A DNA stretch of 10,579 nucleotides, from positions 1-10,579 of the forward strand of contig JADGIF010000340.1 of NCBI GenBank assembly GCA_018985225.1, in the 5' to 3' direction. A model generated the notes under the pieces. The model was not told the DNA's origin. It saw nothing but the letters and a program-made list of their open reading frames with translations, and did no database searches. This document shows, piece by piece, positions 1 to 7,992 of the stretch (its first letter is position 1; each line of letters starts with the position of its first letter). The translations under genes and the position numbers were made by a program. This DNA is from Amoeboradix gromovi. Its lineage: Eukaryota > Sanchytriomycota > Sanchytriomycetes > Sanchytriales > Sanchytriaceae.

Positions 1-98
1 TGGATGAAAGAGTAAGGGAATAGCTGTACAGAATATTTATTTTCCTTTTATACTCGTCAACTCCGCAACTAGCTGAATGTCCACTCGCTTCTTAAATA

Positions 99-154
99 AT
101 GTTCCAAATTGTTACAGAAAGTTAGTCCAGTTTTTATATTTAATGTCCCATATG
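99..154 (+). repeat. Dispersed repeat, copy 1 (upstream of peroxiredoxin)
   Basis: The right part (121-154) matches the family core, with GTTAGTCCAGTTTTTATATT followed by a TGTCCCAT block. The left part (99-120) also matches copy 3 (6009-6065, minus): both have ATG.TTC.AA then CAGAAAGTTAGTC. This is the best evidence that the repeated unit is at least 50 bases long. It lies about 100 bases before the peroxiredoxin start, in the same orientation as the gene. Confidence 0.7.
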
Positions 155-234
155 GATTTACTCCTATAAATGCAATCAAAAACATTTAGTGATTTAGTGA
201 AATCATGTCTGTTGTCTAAAAAATCACCAAAAGG

Positions 235-243
235 TATAAAAGG
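235..243 (+). promoter_or_regulatory. TATA-like box for the peroxiredoxin gene
   Basis: TATAAAAGG lies 17 bases before the first ATG (252) and 32 bases before the second in-frame ATG (267). If transcription starts 25-30 bases downstream of the box, as in TATA promoters of animals and many fungi, the second ATG would be the first available on the mRNA. A nearly identical TATAAAAG lies at 6130-6137. Confidence 0.5.
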
Positions 244-251
244 AACGCTAT

Positions 252-917
252 ATGACTGAATTACAAATGAGCAACAATTTAAAAATCGGTTCTAAAGCTC
301 CAGATTTTGACGCGGAAACTAGCCATGGTAAGATGAACTTCTACGAAGCGCTTGGCAATAAATGGACGATATTCTTCTCTCATCCAAAAGATTCCACACC
401 GGTCTGCACTACTGAGGTCTCAGATTTAGCCAAGCACGCAGCAGAATTTGATAAGCGAGGATTCGGGTTGATTGGCTTGAGCTGCGATGACTTAGAATCT
501 CACAAAAAATGGTTAGCAGACATCGAAAAATATGCAGAATGCAAAGTAGAGTTTCCACTCATTGCCGATGAGGACCGATCTGTGGCAACCAAATTCGATA
601 TGTTGCAGGACCCATCAAATGTGGATGATTCTGGAAAGCAGCTATCAGTACGATCAGTCTTCTTTATTGATCCAAACAAAACTATTCGAGCAATGCTGTT
701 TTATCCAGCCGCAATTGGAAGAAATACCTTAGAGTTGCTGCGAATTGCAGATGGGCTACTACAGTTGGACAAGTTCCAGTGTTCAACACCGGCTAACTGG
801 ACGCCTGGAAAGCAGATCGTTGTTCCACCCAGCATGAAGGGCAGTGATCTGGACAAGTACAAAAATGTCAAAGAGGAATTGCCGTATTTAAAACTTGCAG
901 ATGACGCGCAACAATAA
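252..917 (+). CDS. 1-Cys peroxiredoxin (Prx6 type)
   Basis: Thiol peroxidase that reduces hydrogen peroxide and organic hydroperoxides through one peroxidatic cysteine, probably in the cytosol. The 221 residues match the usual Prx6 length. The active site PKDSTPVCTTE (45-55) gives peroxidatic Cys52, with Thr49 and Pro45 in the conserved positions and Arg134 in RSVFFIDP as the partner arginine. YPAAIGRN (151-158) and the C-terminal NWTPG...VPP segment (182-193) are typical of the 1-Cys subfamily, and there is no VCP resolving-cysteine motif of 2-Cys enzymes. In human PRDX6 the phospholipase A2 serine lies in GDSWG; here that position reads GNKWT (35-39), so lipase activity is not expected. No targeting peptide is seen. 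The start may be Met1 (252) or Met6 (267): the TATA-like box favours 267, and the peroxiredoxin fold begins near residue 10 either way. No introns are seen, and the stop codon sits inside AATAAA. Confidence 0.97.
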   Translation: MTELQMSNNLKIGSKAPDFDAETSHGKMNFYEALGNKWTIFFSHPKDSTPVCTTEVSDLAKHAAEFDKRGFGLIGLSCDDLESHKKWLADIEKYAECKVEFPLIADEDRSVATKFDMLQDPSNVDDSGKQLSVRSVFFIDPNKTIRAMLFYPAAIGRNTLELLRIADGLLQLDKFQCSTPANWTPGKQIVVPPSMKGSDLDKYKNVKEELPYLKLADDAQQ

Positions 918-918
918 A
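913..918 (+). terminator. Polyadenylation-type AATAAA overlapping the peroxiredoxin stop
   Basis: AATAAA includes the TAA stop codon at 915-917. If used, it would give a very short 3' UTR, as in compact protist and fungal genomes. In AT-rich DNA this match could be chance. Confidence 0.35.
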
Positions 919-1374
919 TTTAAGTTGATTTATTTCTGGATCCTAGCCAAATTAGCTTCACTTTAGTTGAACTGCAATATCATGTAGCTGCATTACGCTG
1001 TAAATCTTAATACTCCAACAAATCAGTTTCAGAGCATTTTTAGATTTTTGTGTGCCTTAGTCGATGTTATAGTAATTCAACACCTTCTAAAATGCTTCTT
1101 GTATTTCGCTCTTCATTTCCAATGTGCTACATATTACAGTACTTTTGAGCGACTGGATATAGAAACTATATTAAGACTGGAATAAGCTGCGGAGCTATAG
1201 AAAGATATTAATCCAGAACTTGTCCATTTGCAACACAATTCAGTGATGTAGGTTCTTAGGCAGACGCGGAAAGGTTATAACCGACTCCAAAAATGGTACT
1301 CCACAATTTGCATTGAGTTTGCACCAATCATTATCCAAACAAAATTAACAAATTGCAACTCTTTATTCAAGTTC
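918..1374. other. Intergenic, peroxiredoxin to small membrane protein
   Basis: 457 bases between two genes on the same strand. I see no ORF of coding quality, no tRNA-like A/B boxes and no clear dispersed-repeat copy. It must hold the 3' end of the peroxiredoxin mRNA and the promoter of the 1375 gene. No TATA box is found at a standard distance; GTTATAA near 1275 is about 100 bases upstream of the ATG. Confidence 0.4.
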
Positions 1375-1680
1375 ATGTCGCAAGCAGAGAGTTTTCAGTT
1401 TAGTGTAAGTGAAAAATCTCAAAATAAACCAAATGGCTTATACAAACCAAGCCCCAGAGAGATGGTACACCACGATTATCAGACAGCAACACGTGAAAGA
1501 AAAAAAGCTGAAGGTGGATATGGTGCTTTGAATTGCTCAAAGTTAACCTTGGGATACTCTACTTGTTGCTTTTGCGTTGTAAGCGTAATCATTATTATTG
1601 TGATAATCATAGCAGTATCAAGCTCCAGAGCGGCCACTATAAAATCAACAGTTACTTCGAATTCTAAGACACGTCATTAA
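1375..1680 (+). CDS. Small single-pass membrane protein, family unknown
   Basis: A 101-residue protein I do not recognise. Residues 1-60 are polar and charged (rich in Ser, Lys, Gln and Glu), with a strongly basic patch RERKKAEGG (40-48). One transmembrane segment follows at about 64-81, made largely of Ile and Val and preceded by the cysteine cluster CCFC (64-67), which could be palmitoylated. A 20-residue Ser/Thr-rich tail closes the protein. There is no N-terminal signal peptide, so a cytosolic N-terminus with a tail-anchored-like or type II topology is most natural. The sharp split between a polar body and one clean hydrophobic segment argues for a real gene. GTAAGT inside the ORF near 1405 resembles a splice donor but leads nowhere clear. 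GDH converges on it from the right. Confidence 0.6.
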   Translation: MSQAESFQFSVSEKSQNKPNGLYKPSPREMVHHDYQTATRERKKAEGGYGALNCSKLTLGYSTCCFCVVSVIIIIVIIIAVSSSRAATIKSTVTSNSKTRH

Positions 1681-2216
1681 ATGTTTATAATTTACTGGTT
1701 TACTTTCTACATGTGATCTTTTGCAACCATATTACTCTGCCCTTGCTTGTTTCAAACAATAAGTACTCGCTAAAAAACCTTGATTTCTGGAAAAAACAAG
1801 GGTTTCCACAGAGAAGTAAATAATTACTTTGCTATTGATTGCAAGGTGATTTCACAAATTATGAAACAATTATATAACTATGCAAAGATGCTCCATTTAG
1901 AGAGATGGAGTTCATGTAACTTAGCTACCTAGTGGCTGGAAGACAGGTTTACTACAATTTTTTCCAATTAAGTCTTCTACCCTTTGTTAGAACACATTCA
2001 ATGATTTGAAGATCATTATAAAATGCGTTCATATTTCTATCTTTAGGGACATCATTTTAAGTGTGCCCGCATAAGATTGGACCCTGCAAGGTTATTTCGC
2101 TTTTCTACTGCTCTACCGTTACAGAGCATTTCCTGTGTGCTTTTTGGGAAGAAATTGCTAGCCAGCAGATATTGCTTTTAAACGAAATAGCTGTTATATA
2201 TCATGTTAATTTATTA
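1681..2216. other. Convergent intergenic, membrane-protein gene to GDH
   Basis: 536 bases between the 3' ends of two converging genes. Two small hairpins are visible: CTCCAT/ATGGAG with an 8-base loop at 1891-1910, and an imperfect one (CCTTG/CAAGG) around 1775-1805. Neither has known meaning. ORFs reaching from here into the GDH gene on the plus strand are shadows of GDH. Confidence 0.4.
2210..2215 (-). terminator. Polyadenylation-type AATAAA just after the GDH stop
   Basis: On the minus strand the GDH stop is followed at once by further TAA triplets and an AATAAA (TTTATT on the plus strand). As with peroxiredoxin, the signal lies directly on the end of the coding region. The tandem TAA triplets also make it unlikely that TAA is read as sense here. 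Confidence 0.35.
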
Positions 2217-5200
2217 TTACTGTTTCTTTGTTCCCAACAAGTATGGTCCAATAAACTCAAAGAACGCAAATTGCTTTGCACTGGTCCCATATTTATACAC
2301 AAATCTACTTGCTAAATACGTCCCAAATATAGCTCGCATATATGGATCAGGCACTCTATTCATAATCTTCTGCAGTCCCACAGTTTCAATCAACAATTTT
2401 GGCAACGCTTCCATCAACACCGTAGTTCTTAATCCTTCGTTCTCATAAAGACTACTATTGACCAGTTCCTCCTTCAATTGAACTATAGCGTAGCTTAGTT
2501 TGTCGCTCAAAATACTTTTTGGTGTGTTGGTTAACTCTCCTTCTCTCCACAAACATTCGAATTCTAAATCAGCATTCTTTTCGATTTTGAGGTGCACCTG
2601 CTTGATGTAATCGTTATAGAATGCAGGCATTTCCCCATTCTTCTGACCCATCATATGCTTTTGATACTCTGCATCATCAAAGCTTAGTGCAGCCAATACT
2701 TCCATACTACTACTAGTAACTCCTCCCTTGTTAGCACTAGCATCTTTAAAAATCACGCAACCACTCTGTTCTAATCTCAATCTTGCGTCTTGCGTAATGA
2801 ATAAATTAGCACCTTCTACCATCCATTTAAACTTGCATTTACCATTTGTAATTAGTCTGCCTACATTGCTAAGATCTATGCTCTCTGGTCTACCTCCGCA
2901 GGGCACGAATAAGTCAAATTTGTATTCTTGTAATAAATGAAACTCATTTCTAAATGCCAATCCACTGGAGACAATAATTGGACTACCTACAGGTACAACT
3001 GTATATCCGTTAGCTGTAGGCTGCTGGACAGTAGCAGGTGGCAATTTCACATCTTTACTCTCTACGCTTATGTAAAATCCATACTCGCTTAGCAATTTAA
3101 CATCGAAGTTATTGCTCATTAATCTGGCATTTGCCAATCGTAACAACTCTTGCCTGTTTAGTCCCATTGGATCCCATAAAACACCGCTACCGTCTACGAT
3201 ACCCACAGTAATATCCAAAGATGTTTTGATCTCATTACTTCCTAAATCACCATCTGGTCCACCTGTTTGTAATTTAGTGGTAGTGTACTCATTAATCCCT
3301 AACTTACGATAGATACCCAGCACGTACTGGTGAACTGATTTAGTGGTCATACCAAACAGATCATGAGGTATTCCACCAAGTGATTGAGACTTTCCAGTTG
3401 TGAATGCTTTCCAAAACCCTGCATCTCTCTTTTTAGCATGCAATGCAGCCCAATCCATGACGTCCGCAGTTCCCTCATCTGGCCCAAAGAACAAGATTTC
3501 AGGGACTCTTAGTTTATCAACTAAAAGTTCTTTAATGCCGGGAGTGTGGCCTGGAAGGAGCAGATCTAGAATCGAATCCGTGTACTTCATAAATGCTTGC
3601 TTGCTCTTATCTTGGTGCAACACATCCATTAAAATAGTACCTTTACTACCTCCTTCAGGGATGTCCTTGTTCTTCTTTTGCTGAGTCAGTGCTAAAGCAT
3701 AGTTTTCATCAAATAGTGTTCGCAGATTGATACTGTAATTCTCTTTGTTTCTACTTTTGATGATTCTAATTCCACCACGGGCAATATCTCTGAATCTGAC
3801 ATGGAAGCCTCTGAACTCTGTTCCTACAACCATAAATATACCATAGGGTCTATTAGGATACTCCACGTCCGGCAGATACATAGGATCTAATCGGAATGAC
3901 AGCGCAACCTTTGTTGGCGTGTAAAAGTTGGTTTTGAGCACGTGTCTGTTAAACTGCAATATACATTCAAACACCATAAACTCGTGTTTATTACTGGTAG
4001 ACTTCTTGATCAGCTCCAGTAACTCATCGTCAGAATAGATTTGCTGTTTATTGATTCGTTGATACGATAAAGTGGGATGAGCTGTTTGTTCTTTGGCACT
4101 TACATAGTGATCCATCGCAAAATGAATATATAGCTGCTTGATCAACTCTGGGTACAGTGACATAATGTCCAATATATACTCTCGAGTAAAAGTATCAGTT
4201 CTTAACCTCTTCTTGATGTTGACTAGTACTTCCACATGGCTAGGATCCGTTAAAACACTAGCCAGTGACTTGTACTCACTTCCCAAGCGATTGAGAAAAT
4301 GCTGGCAAAATATCCAAGCACAATGTCCGTACATTGTTTCTTGGACTGAGAGAAGATTTAGCGTGAAGAACTGCTTGTGAAGTGGGGTGATGGGCAAGCA
4401 ATAGATTAAACTAGCTTCCTTGATGATTTGATGAATGGATTGTTCAATAGGAATCTTGATGTTAGCAAGGGGATTCAAATAAAAGGACATGATCGTGATA
4501 CCATTACTGAATTGCTCAACGTATTTACGGGTACTATATAAATCATAGTAATGGTACAAGTCAGACATTGCGCTAAAAAAATTTGTAGTAGATTCCTGCT
4601 TGTACGCAATTACAAGTCGCTGTTCTCTACTACCTTTGATATTAAACGATTCAATAACAGGACCTGTTCTAGTTAGAGCTTCACGCATGCAAGATTGATA
4701 AAGTTCAAGCGTATTGTCAGTAGCCTTTTCAAGAAATATCACATCCCCTACGAGTCTGATGTCTAACTGCTCGATATCATTAGGTGAAGGCTTATTAAAC
4801 TGACATTTCTTCAAAAAGTAGCAACGAACCTGGGTTGAGTTGTCTTGCGATACAGTGCCGTGTGATCTAAAAGATTCTAAACGATACAACTGCTTAGAAT
4901 CAAGATATTTGGAATCAATTGTACGTTCTACTTGGGGACCAGTACTTGTAGATACACCTGGTTTGCTACTAGATATAATAACAGCATAGTCTTCCTCATA
5001 TCGTTCTAAATGAATTTCTAAAGGCTGATCGGTAGTAGCGCTGGAATAAGATGTAATTTTAGACCCGTACAAAGCGACAATGTGATTAGCAATTGTGGAA
5101 ACAGCTGAATGTTGGAAGTATTGATCGTCAATGCCTAAATGACCATAAAACCAGGAAACCTCAGCATCAACTAACTCAGCTGGTAGATATCCTTTATCAC

Positions 5201-5309
5201 GAATATTTTGGCCAACCTCTTGCATCTGCTTGGATTTATCTTTGAAAATGGTGCCATGGTAACCAGCATCACTTTGGCCTGTGTTATTGAATGAATTGAC
5301 GTTCAACAT
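2217..5309 (-). CDS. NAD-specific glutamate dehydrogenase, large (Gdh2-like) type
   Basis: Oxidatively deaminates glutamate to 2-oxoglutarate and ammonia with NAD; in fungi this is the catabolic GDH feeding carbon and nitrogen metabolism. The 1030 residues fit the roughly 115-kDa eukaryotic class (yeast Gdh2 is slightly longer). Residues 45-440 form the N-terminal regulatory region, opening with the conserved LGIDDQYF (58-65) and IANHIVALYG (73-82). The catalytic half shows RFRDIARGGIR (505-515), KNKDIPEGGSKG (546-557) with substrate-binding and catalytic lysines, FFGPDEGTADVMDW (607-620), TGKSQSLGGIPHD (638-650), the NAD-fold stretch QTGGPDGDLGSNE (681-693), VEGANLFIT (831-839) and KDASANKGGVTSSSMEV (855-871). 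The N-terminus is not a basic amphipathic presequence, so a cytosolic location is likely. Residues 754-784 contain extra sequence relative to yeast. The frame is intact with no intron, and Met1 lies about 45 residues before the first conserved block. A 15-base match to the dispersed repeat lies about 190 bases upstream. Confidence 0.98.
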   Translation of the reverse strand: MLNVNSFNNTGQSDAGYHGTIFKDKSKQMQEVGQNIRDKGYLPAELVDAEVSWFYGHLGIDDQYFQHSAVSTIANHIVALYGSKITSYSSATTDQPLEIHLERYEEDYAVIISSSKPGVSTSTGPQVERTIDSKYLDSKQLYRLESFRSHGTVSQDNSTQVRCYFLKKCQFNKPSPNDIEQLDIRLVGDVIFLEKATDNTLELYQSCMREALTRTGPVIESFNIKGSREQRLVIAYKQESTTNFFSAMSDLYHYYDLYSTRKYVEQFSNGITIMSFYLNPLANIKIPIEQSIHQIIKEASLIYCLPITPLHKQFFTLNLLSVQETMYGHCAWIFCQHFLNRLGSEYKSLASVLTDPSHVEVLVNIKKRLRTDTFTREYILDIMSLYPELIKQLYIHFAMDHYVSAKEQTAHPTLSYQRINKQQIYSDDELLELIKKSTSNKHEFMVFECILQFNRHVLKTNFYTPTKVALSFRLDPMYLPDVEYPNRPYGIFMVVGTEFRGFHVRFRDIARGGIRIIKSRNKENYSINLRTLFDENYALALTQQKKNKDIPEGGSKGTILMDVLHQDKSKQAFMKYTDSILDLLLPGHTPGIKELLVDKLRVPEILFFGPDEGTADVMDWAALHAKKRDAGFWKAFTTGKSQSLGGIPHDLFGMTTKSVHQYVLGIYRKLGINEYTTTKLQTGGPDGDLGSNEIKTSLDITVGIVDGSGVLWDPMGLNRQELLRLANARLMSNNFDVKLLSEYGFYISVESKDVKLPPATVQQPTANGYTVVPVGSPIIVSSGLAFRNEFHLLQEYKFDLFVPCGGRPESIDLSNVGRLITNGKCKFKWMVEGANLFITQDARLRLEQSGCVIFKDASANKGGVTSSSMEVLAALSFDDAEYQKHMMGQKNGEMPAFYNDYIKQVHLKIEKNADLEFECLWREGELTNTPKSILSDKLSYAIVQLKEELVNSSLYENEGLRTTVLMEALPKLLIETVGLQKIMNRVPDPYMRAIFGTYLASRFVYKYGTSAKQFAFFEFIGPYLLGTKKQ

Positions 5310-5497
5310 TGCCGTAACAAGGAGCCCAGCTTCATAAACAATTCAAGGGGAAATTAGCCAATATCGCCAATGCAGGTGACTAGAAAGTTAAAATGTGGCT
5401 AATTTTACGATTCTAGATTGACATTAATGATCTCATCGTCCTTTAAATGTATCACCAATAACCAATTTTTCATTAGAAGTAAGTGGAACGCCCACTG

Positions 5498-5512
5498 TAA
5501 AAACTGGACTAA
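5498..5512 (-). repeat. Dispersed repeat, partial copy 2 (upstream of GDH)
   Basis: Fifteen bases read on the minus strand, TTAGTCCAGTTTTTA, match copy 1 exactly. The following block (to about 5480) diverges, keeping only scattered positions of the TGTCCC part. It lies about 190 bases upstream of the GDH start and points the same way as the gene. It may be a truncated copy or chance. Confidence 0.35.
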
Positions 5513-6008
5513 ATAATTTAAATTAGTACCTATATTTCATCTCCTAAAGATTTAGCAAAATAATTTTGCTGCTTTTTCTTTTCTTTAAAGTTAGTCTTTC
5601 ACAATTTTTTTAATACGTGGTTTGTTGTCTTCACAACCTTTTGGAATTCCGTTGGCAACCCGATTGCTTAAGCGTGATCCAAATGCTCTAGAAAAACCTT
5701 CGTATATTGGCTTTGTTTTCTTTTCTTTGGAGGTACATCCTTAGTCGTACAATAGCCTAATGTTTTATTTCTTCTCACAAAGCATCATATAAATGAGAAC
5801 CAAAGTATTTATTTCAAGTTTTGTCTAATTTTGCAAAGGCTTACTATTGTAAGTGATTATCCATACCTTTTGCATACCAACGATGAATTGATTACATAAC
5901 AAGTAGCACTTTACTTACATGAAAGATAATATGAACTGAATCTATTGTTGCTAATCTACCATAGTACTATGTTCGGGCTCTGGATTGGTTTATGTTTGAT
6001 GTATCATA

Positions 6009-6065
6009 CAATTAGGACATCAAATATAAAAATTAGACTAACTTTCTGAAAAAGTTCGAATCATT
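6009..6065 (-). repeat. Dispersed repeat, copy 3 (minus)
   Basis: On the minus strand the core reads GTTAGTCTAATTTTTATATT and continues into TTGATGTCC. The 22 bases before it (ATGATTCGAAC...CAGAAA) match copy 1 upstream of peroxiredoxin. Together these give a shared unit of about 50 bases with roughly 80% identity by eye. Confidence 0.7.
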
Positions 6066-6129
6066 ATTTCAAGTGTATTAACCGATAGTAAACTAAAATA
6101 AATTAATCTTTTCAAGCCTATTATTTTAG

Positions 6130-6137
6130 TATAAAAG
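6130..6137 (+). promoter_or_regulatory. TATA-like box before a 49-codon ORF
   Basis: TATAAAAG lies 36 bases before the ATG at 6166, similar to the box-to-ATG distance for the second ATG of peroxiredoxin (32). Such a match is not rare in AT-rich DNA. Confidence 0.25.
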
Positions 6138-6165
6138 CTTTTCATCCATCAAAATCTTAGAAACA

Positions 6166-6315
6166 ATGATTAATAAGAAGAGAAACCAAAAAATAAGTGA
6201 TACGAAAGGTGGTAAAAAGAAAAAGATAGAGTATCGTCTAAGAGATTGCACCTTTTGCTTAGATACTCAAAGACCTTACTTGAAAGAGATATTGGGTCAT
6301 CTTGTTTTATTTTAA
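6166..6315 (+). CDS. Doubtful 49-codon basic ORF
   Basis: A short ORF beginning MINKKRNQKISDTKGGKKKK, rich in lysine and arginine, with a CTFC pair around residues 28-31. It follows a TATA-like box. No family is recognised. It lies between two outward-pointing repeat copies (6009-6065 minus, 6416-6450 plus). It could be a small basic protein, a first exon, a relic or chance; the opposite strand also carries a 76-codon ORF over the same bases, so neither is secure. Confidence 0.15.
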   Translation: MINKKRNQKISDTKGGKKKKIEYRLRDCTFCLDTQRPYLKEILGHLVLF

Positions 6316-6415
6316 AGAGAGGAATGACATTAATGAAAAAGAATTGGTTTGAAAGAAGAAGGACTTTTATTAATAATAGTATTTCTTCCTTATGGAGCAC
6401 CTCCTTTAAAAAAGA

Positions 6416-6450
6416 CTTTGTCTAGTTTTATATTTGGTGTCCCATTTAGG
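6416..6450 (+). repeat. Dispersed repeat, copy 4 (plus)
   Basis: Contains TCTAGTTTTATATTTGGTG then TCCCATTT, one T shorter in the T-run than copies 1 and 3. The one-base length difference suggests conservation as DNA or RNA rather than as a reading frame. With copy 3 it forms an inverted pair around 6066-6415. Confidence 0.7.
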
Positions 6451-6762
6451 AATTCAAATATACCATAATTGAAAATGTTGAATCTTCGACTTATTTTAAT
6501 TTTTATATTTCATAATTCATAAGCTTAAGGCCAAATACTAAGAATATTTGGTTGCGAATGGATTAGCATTGCGTCACGGTGTCAACACACGTGAATGCAT
6601 TAAAATAGCACGAAATCTAAAGGCTTGTCCCGGTACCTAAGAAAAGCTTGACGGTAAAGAGAGTGAGTCTAAAGCAACTATTTCTAGGGAAATCGATTAT
6701 GTATAGTAGCTGTGACATTTAACAAAAAGCGATTGCAGACTTTCCTATTGCATGTTGCGTTT

Positions 6763-6832
6763 GGAGCACCAAATATAAAATTGGAGTAACTCAAAAATCT
6801 CAAAGTTTTGAAAATAAGACTTCAGAATCATT
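6763..6832 (-). repeat. Dispersed repeat, copy 5 (minus)
   Basis: On the minus strand the core reads GTTACTCCAATTTTATATTT followed by GGTGCTCC. Further left in repeat orientation, AATGATTCTGAA and TTTTCA...ACTTT align, with small insertions, to the same part of copy 3. This supports a unit longer than the 34-base core. Confidence 0.65.
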
Positions 6833-7163
6833 GAAATGTGATCTTTTCAAAAATATTAGTATTGGGTTGGTACGACTATTATTCATGTCTGTTTATTATT
6901 GAAGAGATATTTATGTAAAACGAATGTAATAATTCGATAAACTTTATTGACCAACCAAACTCACTATTATTTACACAATTCTGATATTTCCTTAAAATAA
7001 TTTTAAGTCCAAGGCTATTTATTTTATAATCTAAATAAGTTAGAGGAAATATAGATATATCAAGATTATTACCGAATTCGTTGTAAACTTTGGACCCAGA
7101 TGAGTATATGACTTGTTTAAAATAAACATGTCTGGAAATTTCATTAGATTTTTGGACGAGCTT

Positions 7164-7190
7164 GGAGAACCAAATCAAAATGATGTAGTA
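7164..7190 (-). repeat. Dispersed repeat, degenerate copy 6
   Basis: Minus strand TACTACATCATTTTGATTTG continuing into GTTCTCC retains the TACT...TTTT.ATTTGGT.CTCC skeleton of the family. Divergence is high enough that a chance match cannot be excluded. Confidence 0.3.
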
Positions 7191-7612
7191 TAAACAATAA
7201 CAATGGAATTTAAATATTTTTATTTCAATTTTAGTTACTAACTAATTTGAGTTAACCACTTAATGTTTTCTGTGAAATTTAAATATGATATCCTGTTGCT
7301 CAATTATAGTGCTTCAAAAATAGGCAGGTGATTGAAAATCACATGGGAAAAGAAAAATACAAAAGAGTTATTGAAATAGATGATATTCGGCCTATGGATG
7401 AAGTATCTTTCTAGACTATGAGTAAAAGTCACTCAATTTTGGCTGTTCTGGGACTGGGGACCGCTATTTAAAGTGGACCTGTGCACTTGCAACTACTTGG
7501 AAAACATTAAAACCACAACTTTTTTAGGAAAAAGGATCAATTGTTACAACGAGACTGCATCAAATCCAAAAGAAGCAATACCTGCACCAACAAACAATAA
7601 ATGAGATTTGAA

Positions 7613-7640
7613 GTTACTTTCATGTTTGTCTTTGAATTAA
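7613..7640 (+). repeat. Dispersed repeat, degenerate copy 7
   Basis: GTTACTTTCATGTTTGTCTT keeps the GTTACT start and the T-rich centre of the family but lacks the GGTGTCCC block. It lies 300 bases before the two clear copies upstream of the J-protein. Doubtful. Confidence 0.22.
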
Positions 7641-7920
7641 AGGATGGGGTTTTATGAAGATAAGGACTTAGTTTAAAAAAATAAACAAATTAGATTATAG
7701 AGTTAAAAGCAAGCATTATTGTAAAAGTGTAACATAATTTAGACGAAATAAAGACCTGATTTATTCACTTAATAGTCAAGGATTTTGTATCGTAAACATT
7801 TTCAAATAAGCGATTTCAACTTATCCAGGAGTTAACCGTGATCTAATTGAAATGCGTGTTTATCTCTGTATGCAGTAGTACTAATGAAGGCTCATATTTT
7901 GATCACGTTGGTTGACAATG

Positions 7921-7947
7921 GTTACTCTAGTTTTTATGTTTGGTTTA
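7921..7947 (+). repeat. Dispersed repeat, copy 8 (first of a direct pair)
   Basis: GTTACTCTAGTTTTTATGTT then TGGTTTA. It shares its first 15 bases exactly with copy 9, which starts 72 bases later. The TGTCCCAT block is missing. It lies in the leader of the J-protein gene. Confidence 0.65.
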
Positions 7948-7992
7948 GAATATTATTTTCAAATCAAGATATCTCGAAATGCTGTTTTAAAA

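Larger units (their letters stand above)
1..251. other. 5' flank of the peroxiredoxin gene
   Basis: No credible ORF is seen here. The stretch holds one copy of the dispersed repeat (99-154), a TATA-like box (235-243) and a four-codon upstream ORF starting at the ATG near 205. It probably serves as the promoter and 5' leader of the peroxiredoxin gene; any gene further left is outside the window. Confidence 0.5.

Noticed and set aside
2061-4380. Several plus-strand ORFs of 66-94 codons within the GDH region.
   Set aside because: They are antisense shadows of the GDH coding sequence.
6044-6066. AGTTCGAATC resembles a tRNA B box.
   Set aside because: No matching A box or cloverleaf is found on either side, and the bases are part of the repeat unit shared with 99-154.
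6170-6400. A 76-codon minus-strand ORF rich in Leu, Phe and Ser.
   Set aside because: It is largely the complement of the lysine-rich plus strand, which automatically yields Phe and Leu codons. No family is recognised.
6531-6551. Inverted repeat CCAAATA/TATTTGG with a 7-base spacer, overlapping the motif of the dispersed repeat.
   Set aside because: A 7-base stem in AT-rich DNA is common, and the GTTACT and TGTCCC blocks of the repeat are absent.
6879-7178. A 99-codon minus-strand ORF (MIWFSKLVQKSNEISRHVYF...).
   Set aside because: No recognised motif, low-complexity AT-driven composition, and a start within a degenerate repeat copy. About one ORF of this length is expected by chance in the non-coding part of the window.
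6470-7660. Reading TAA and TAG as glutamine gives longer open frames in the plus strand (for example around 6490-6715 and 7343-7660), hinting at a ciliate-type code.
   Set aside because: With only TGA as stop, runs of 70-100 codons are common by chance at this base composition. The GDH, peroxiredoxin and J-protein genes contain no in-frame TAA or TAG, and GDH ends in tandem TAA triplets, which fits the standard code.
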